DNA of 15,291 nucleotides, taken from NCBI GenBank assembly GCA_002407865.1, contig DHPI01000067.1, positions 63,952-79,242 of the forward strand, given 5' to 3'. The notes under the pieces are model-generated. The model was given only the letters and a program-made list of their open reading frames with translations, searched no databases and was not told the origin of the DNA. This DNA is from Spirochaetia bacterium UBA5368. GTDB lineage: Bacteria > Spirochaetota > UBA4802 > UBA5368. Shown one piece after another: positions 14,200 through 15,291 of the stretch; positions within the stretch are counted from its first letter, which is position 1, and each line of letters opens with the position of its first letter. The position numbers were made by a program, and so were the translations under genes.

Positions 14200-15291
14200 A
14201 TGAACATGGATGAAATAAAATTGCGCGAAATTCTTCAGCTCGAATCGCAATTGAACGAAATTAACGATCTTGATATATTGCTCGAACGCATACTATCAGA
14301 GGCGCGTAAAGTTGTCAACGCCGATGCGGGCTCCATATATATACGAAACGGCGACGAGCTCATTTTCAGCCATTCACAGAATGATACGCTTCAGAAAAAA
14401 CTTCCGCCAGGAAAAAAGCTGATTTATTCCACGTTTGTCGCAAAAATCAACACGAAATCGATTGCCGGCTATGTCGCATCAAGCGGCGCCATTCTTAACA
14501 TCCCCGATGTCTATGAGCTGCCGTCCACGCTTCCGTACGCATTTGACAGGAGTTATGACCATATTTCCAATTATACCACACGCTCCATGCTGACAGTTCC
14601 GCTAAAAACCAATGTCAACGATATCGTGGGCGTATTGCAGATAATAAACGCAAAAGACAGCGATGGCAACATACAGCCCTTCAGCGCGGAGGACGAGCCC
14701 TTTGTGCAACATTTCGCAGGCATTACGAGCATGATAATACAGAGGGCCCGTCTCACCCGAACAATTTTGCTTCGCATGATCAGCATGGCGGAGCTGCGCG
14801 ATCCCAGGGAAACAGGCGCTCATGTCAACCGTGTCGCATCGTACGCAGTGGAAATATACGAGCGATGGGCAAAACTAAGAAATACCCCCCCGCAACTTAT
14901 CGATAAAAACAGGGACACACTGCGCATGGCCGCAATGTTGCACGATGTCGGCAAAATAGCGATATCCGACCTGATTTTGAAGAAACCCGCAGGATTTACC
15001 AAGGAGGAATACGAAACAATGAAAAGCCATACATTTCTGGGCGCTCGATTGTTTCGGGACAGGCAATCCGATCTTGACGATATTGCGGCCATTGTGGCGC
15101 TCACGCATCACGAAAACTGGGACGGCACAGGCTATCCGGGACATGTTGACGCTGAAACGGGGGCCATCATCGAAAAAGACGCATGCGGAAAGGCCCTTGG
15201 ATTAAAGGGCGAGGAAATACCCATCTACGGACGGATAGTCGCAATTGCCGACGTATACGACGCGCTCACCTCGAACAGGATTTACAAAAAG
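14200..15291 (+). CDS. GAF-HD-GYP domain protein (putative c-di-GMP phosphodiesterase), cut by window edge
   Basis: The 364 codons present encode an N-terminal GAF-like sensor (about 20-185, with VVNADAGSIYIR and the SMLTVPLK...GVLQIINA core) and then an HD-GYP domain. The catalytic signature is visible: H208 in GAHVNRV, MLHDVGKIAI (H248, D249), SHTFLGA (H277), the HHE...DGTGYPG block (H303, H304, G310-P313) and IADVYDAL (D351, D354). HD-GYP enzymes hydrolyse c-di-GMP to pGpG or GMP in the cytoplasm, here possibly under control of a small ligand or signal bound by GAF. Key metal ligands look intact, so it is probably active. There is no membrane segment. The ATG at 14200 is used; the ATG at 14206 is equally possible and no strong ribosome binding site is present. 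The C-terminus lies beyond the window. Confidence 0.92.
   Translation, partial: MNMDEIKLREILQLESQLNEINDLDILLERILSEARKVVNADAGSIYIRNGDELIFSHSQNDTLQKKLPPGKKLIYSTFVAKINTKSIAGYVASSGAILNIPDVYELPSTLPYAFDRSYDHISNYTTRSMLTVPLKTNVNDIVGVLQIINAKDSDGNIQPFSAEDEPFVQHFAGITSMIIQRARLTRTILLRMISMAELRDPRETGAHVNRVASYAVEIYERWAKLRNTPPQLIDKNRDTLRMAAMLHDVGKIAISDLILKKPAGFTKEEYETMKSHTFLGARLFRDRQSDLDDIAAIVALTHHENWDGTGYPGHVDAETGAIIEKDACGKALGLKGEEIPIYGRIVAIADVYDALTSNRIYKK

Overview
The window reads as chromosomal DNA of a diderm, probably anaerobic bacterium. A TonB-dependent outer-membrane receptor implies an outer membrane. A tatA-fdhE pair implies formate dehydrogenase biogenesis. A full-length FapA/DUF342 protein next to a GAF-HD-GYP regulator is common in spirochaetes and other deep-branching diderms. 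A spirochaete-like origin is only a guess from gene content. Coding density is high. No tRNA, rRNA, CRISPR array, insertion sequence or phage gene was seen.

Layout. (1) Positions 1-5268, all minus strand, read in the order rlmN, a class A penicillin-binding protein, an M23 peptidase with a start much shorter than its longest frame, a small protein made of two tandem XRE helix-turn-helix domains, and the first 162 codons of a CNNM/CorC-type membrane protein cut by the window edge. (2) A 379-bp non-coding region (5269-5647) separates rlmN from a divergent TonB receptor (5648-7555, plus), which ends at a strong intrinsic terminator (7592-7627). (3) Convergent to it, on the minus strand (10173 to 7634), lies a tightly packed operon: ECF S-component, class I SAM methyltransferase, EcfT/CbiQ-like protein, EcfA/CbiO-like ATPase. 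The first three genes overlap and the ATPase follows after 17 nt. (4) Upstream on the same strand, tatA (54 aa, too short to be found by length), fdhE and an RmlD-like reductase form another compact run. The reductase has changes in its cofactor glycine motif and in its catalytic lysine. (5) FapA/DUF342 (minus) and a GAF-HD-GYP protein (plus, cut by the right edge) diverge from a 169-bp region holding a good sigma70-type promoter.

How the genes fit together. The receptor and the ECF module could form one route from the outside to the cytoplasm: TonB receptor, S-component, shared EcfT and ATPase. A methyltransferase translated between S and T would then act on the imported molecule. This is the most interesting candidate system here, and its substrate cannot be read from the sequence. 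The PBP and M23 peptidase pair synthesis with cleavage of peptidoglycan. TatA and FdhE fit export and maturation of a Tat-dependent formate dehydrogenase encoded elsewhere.
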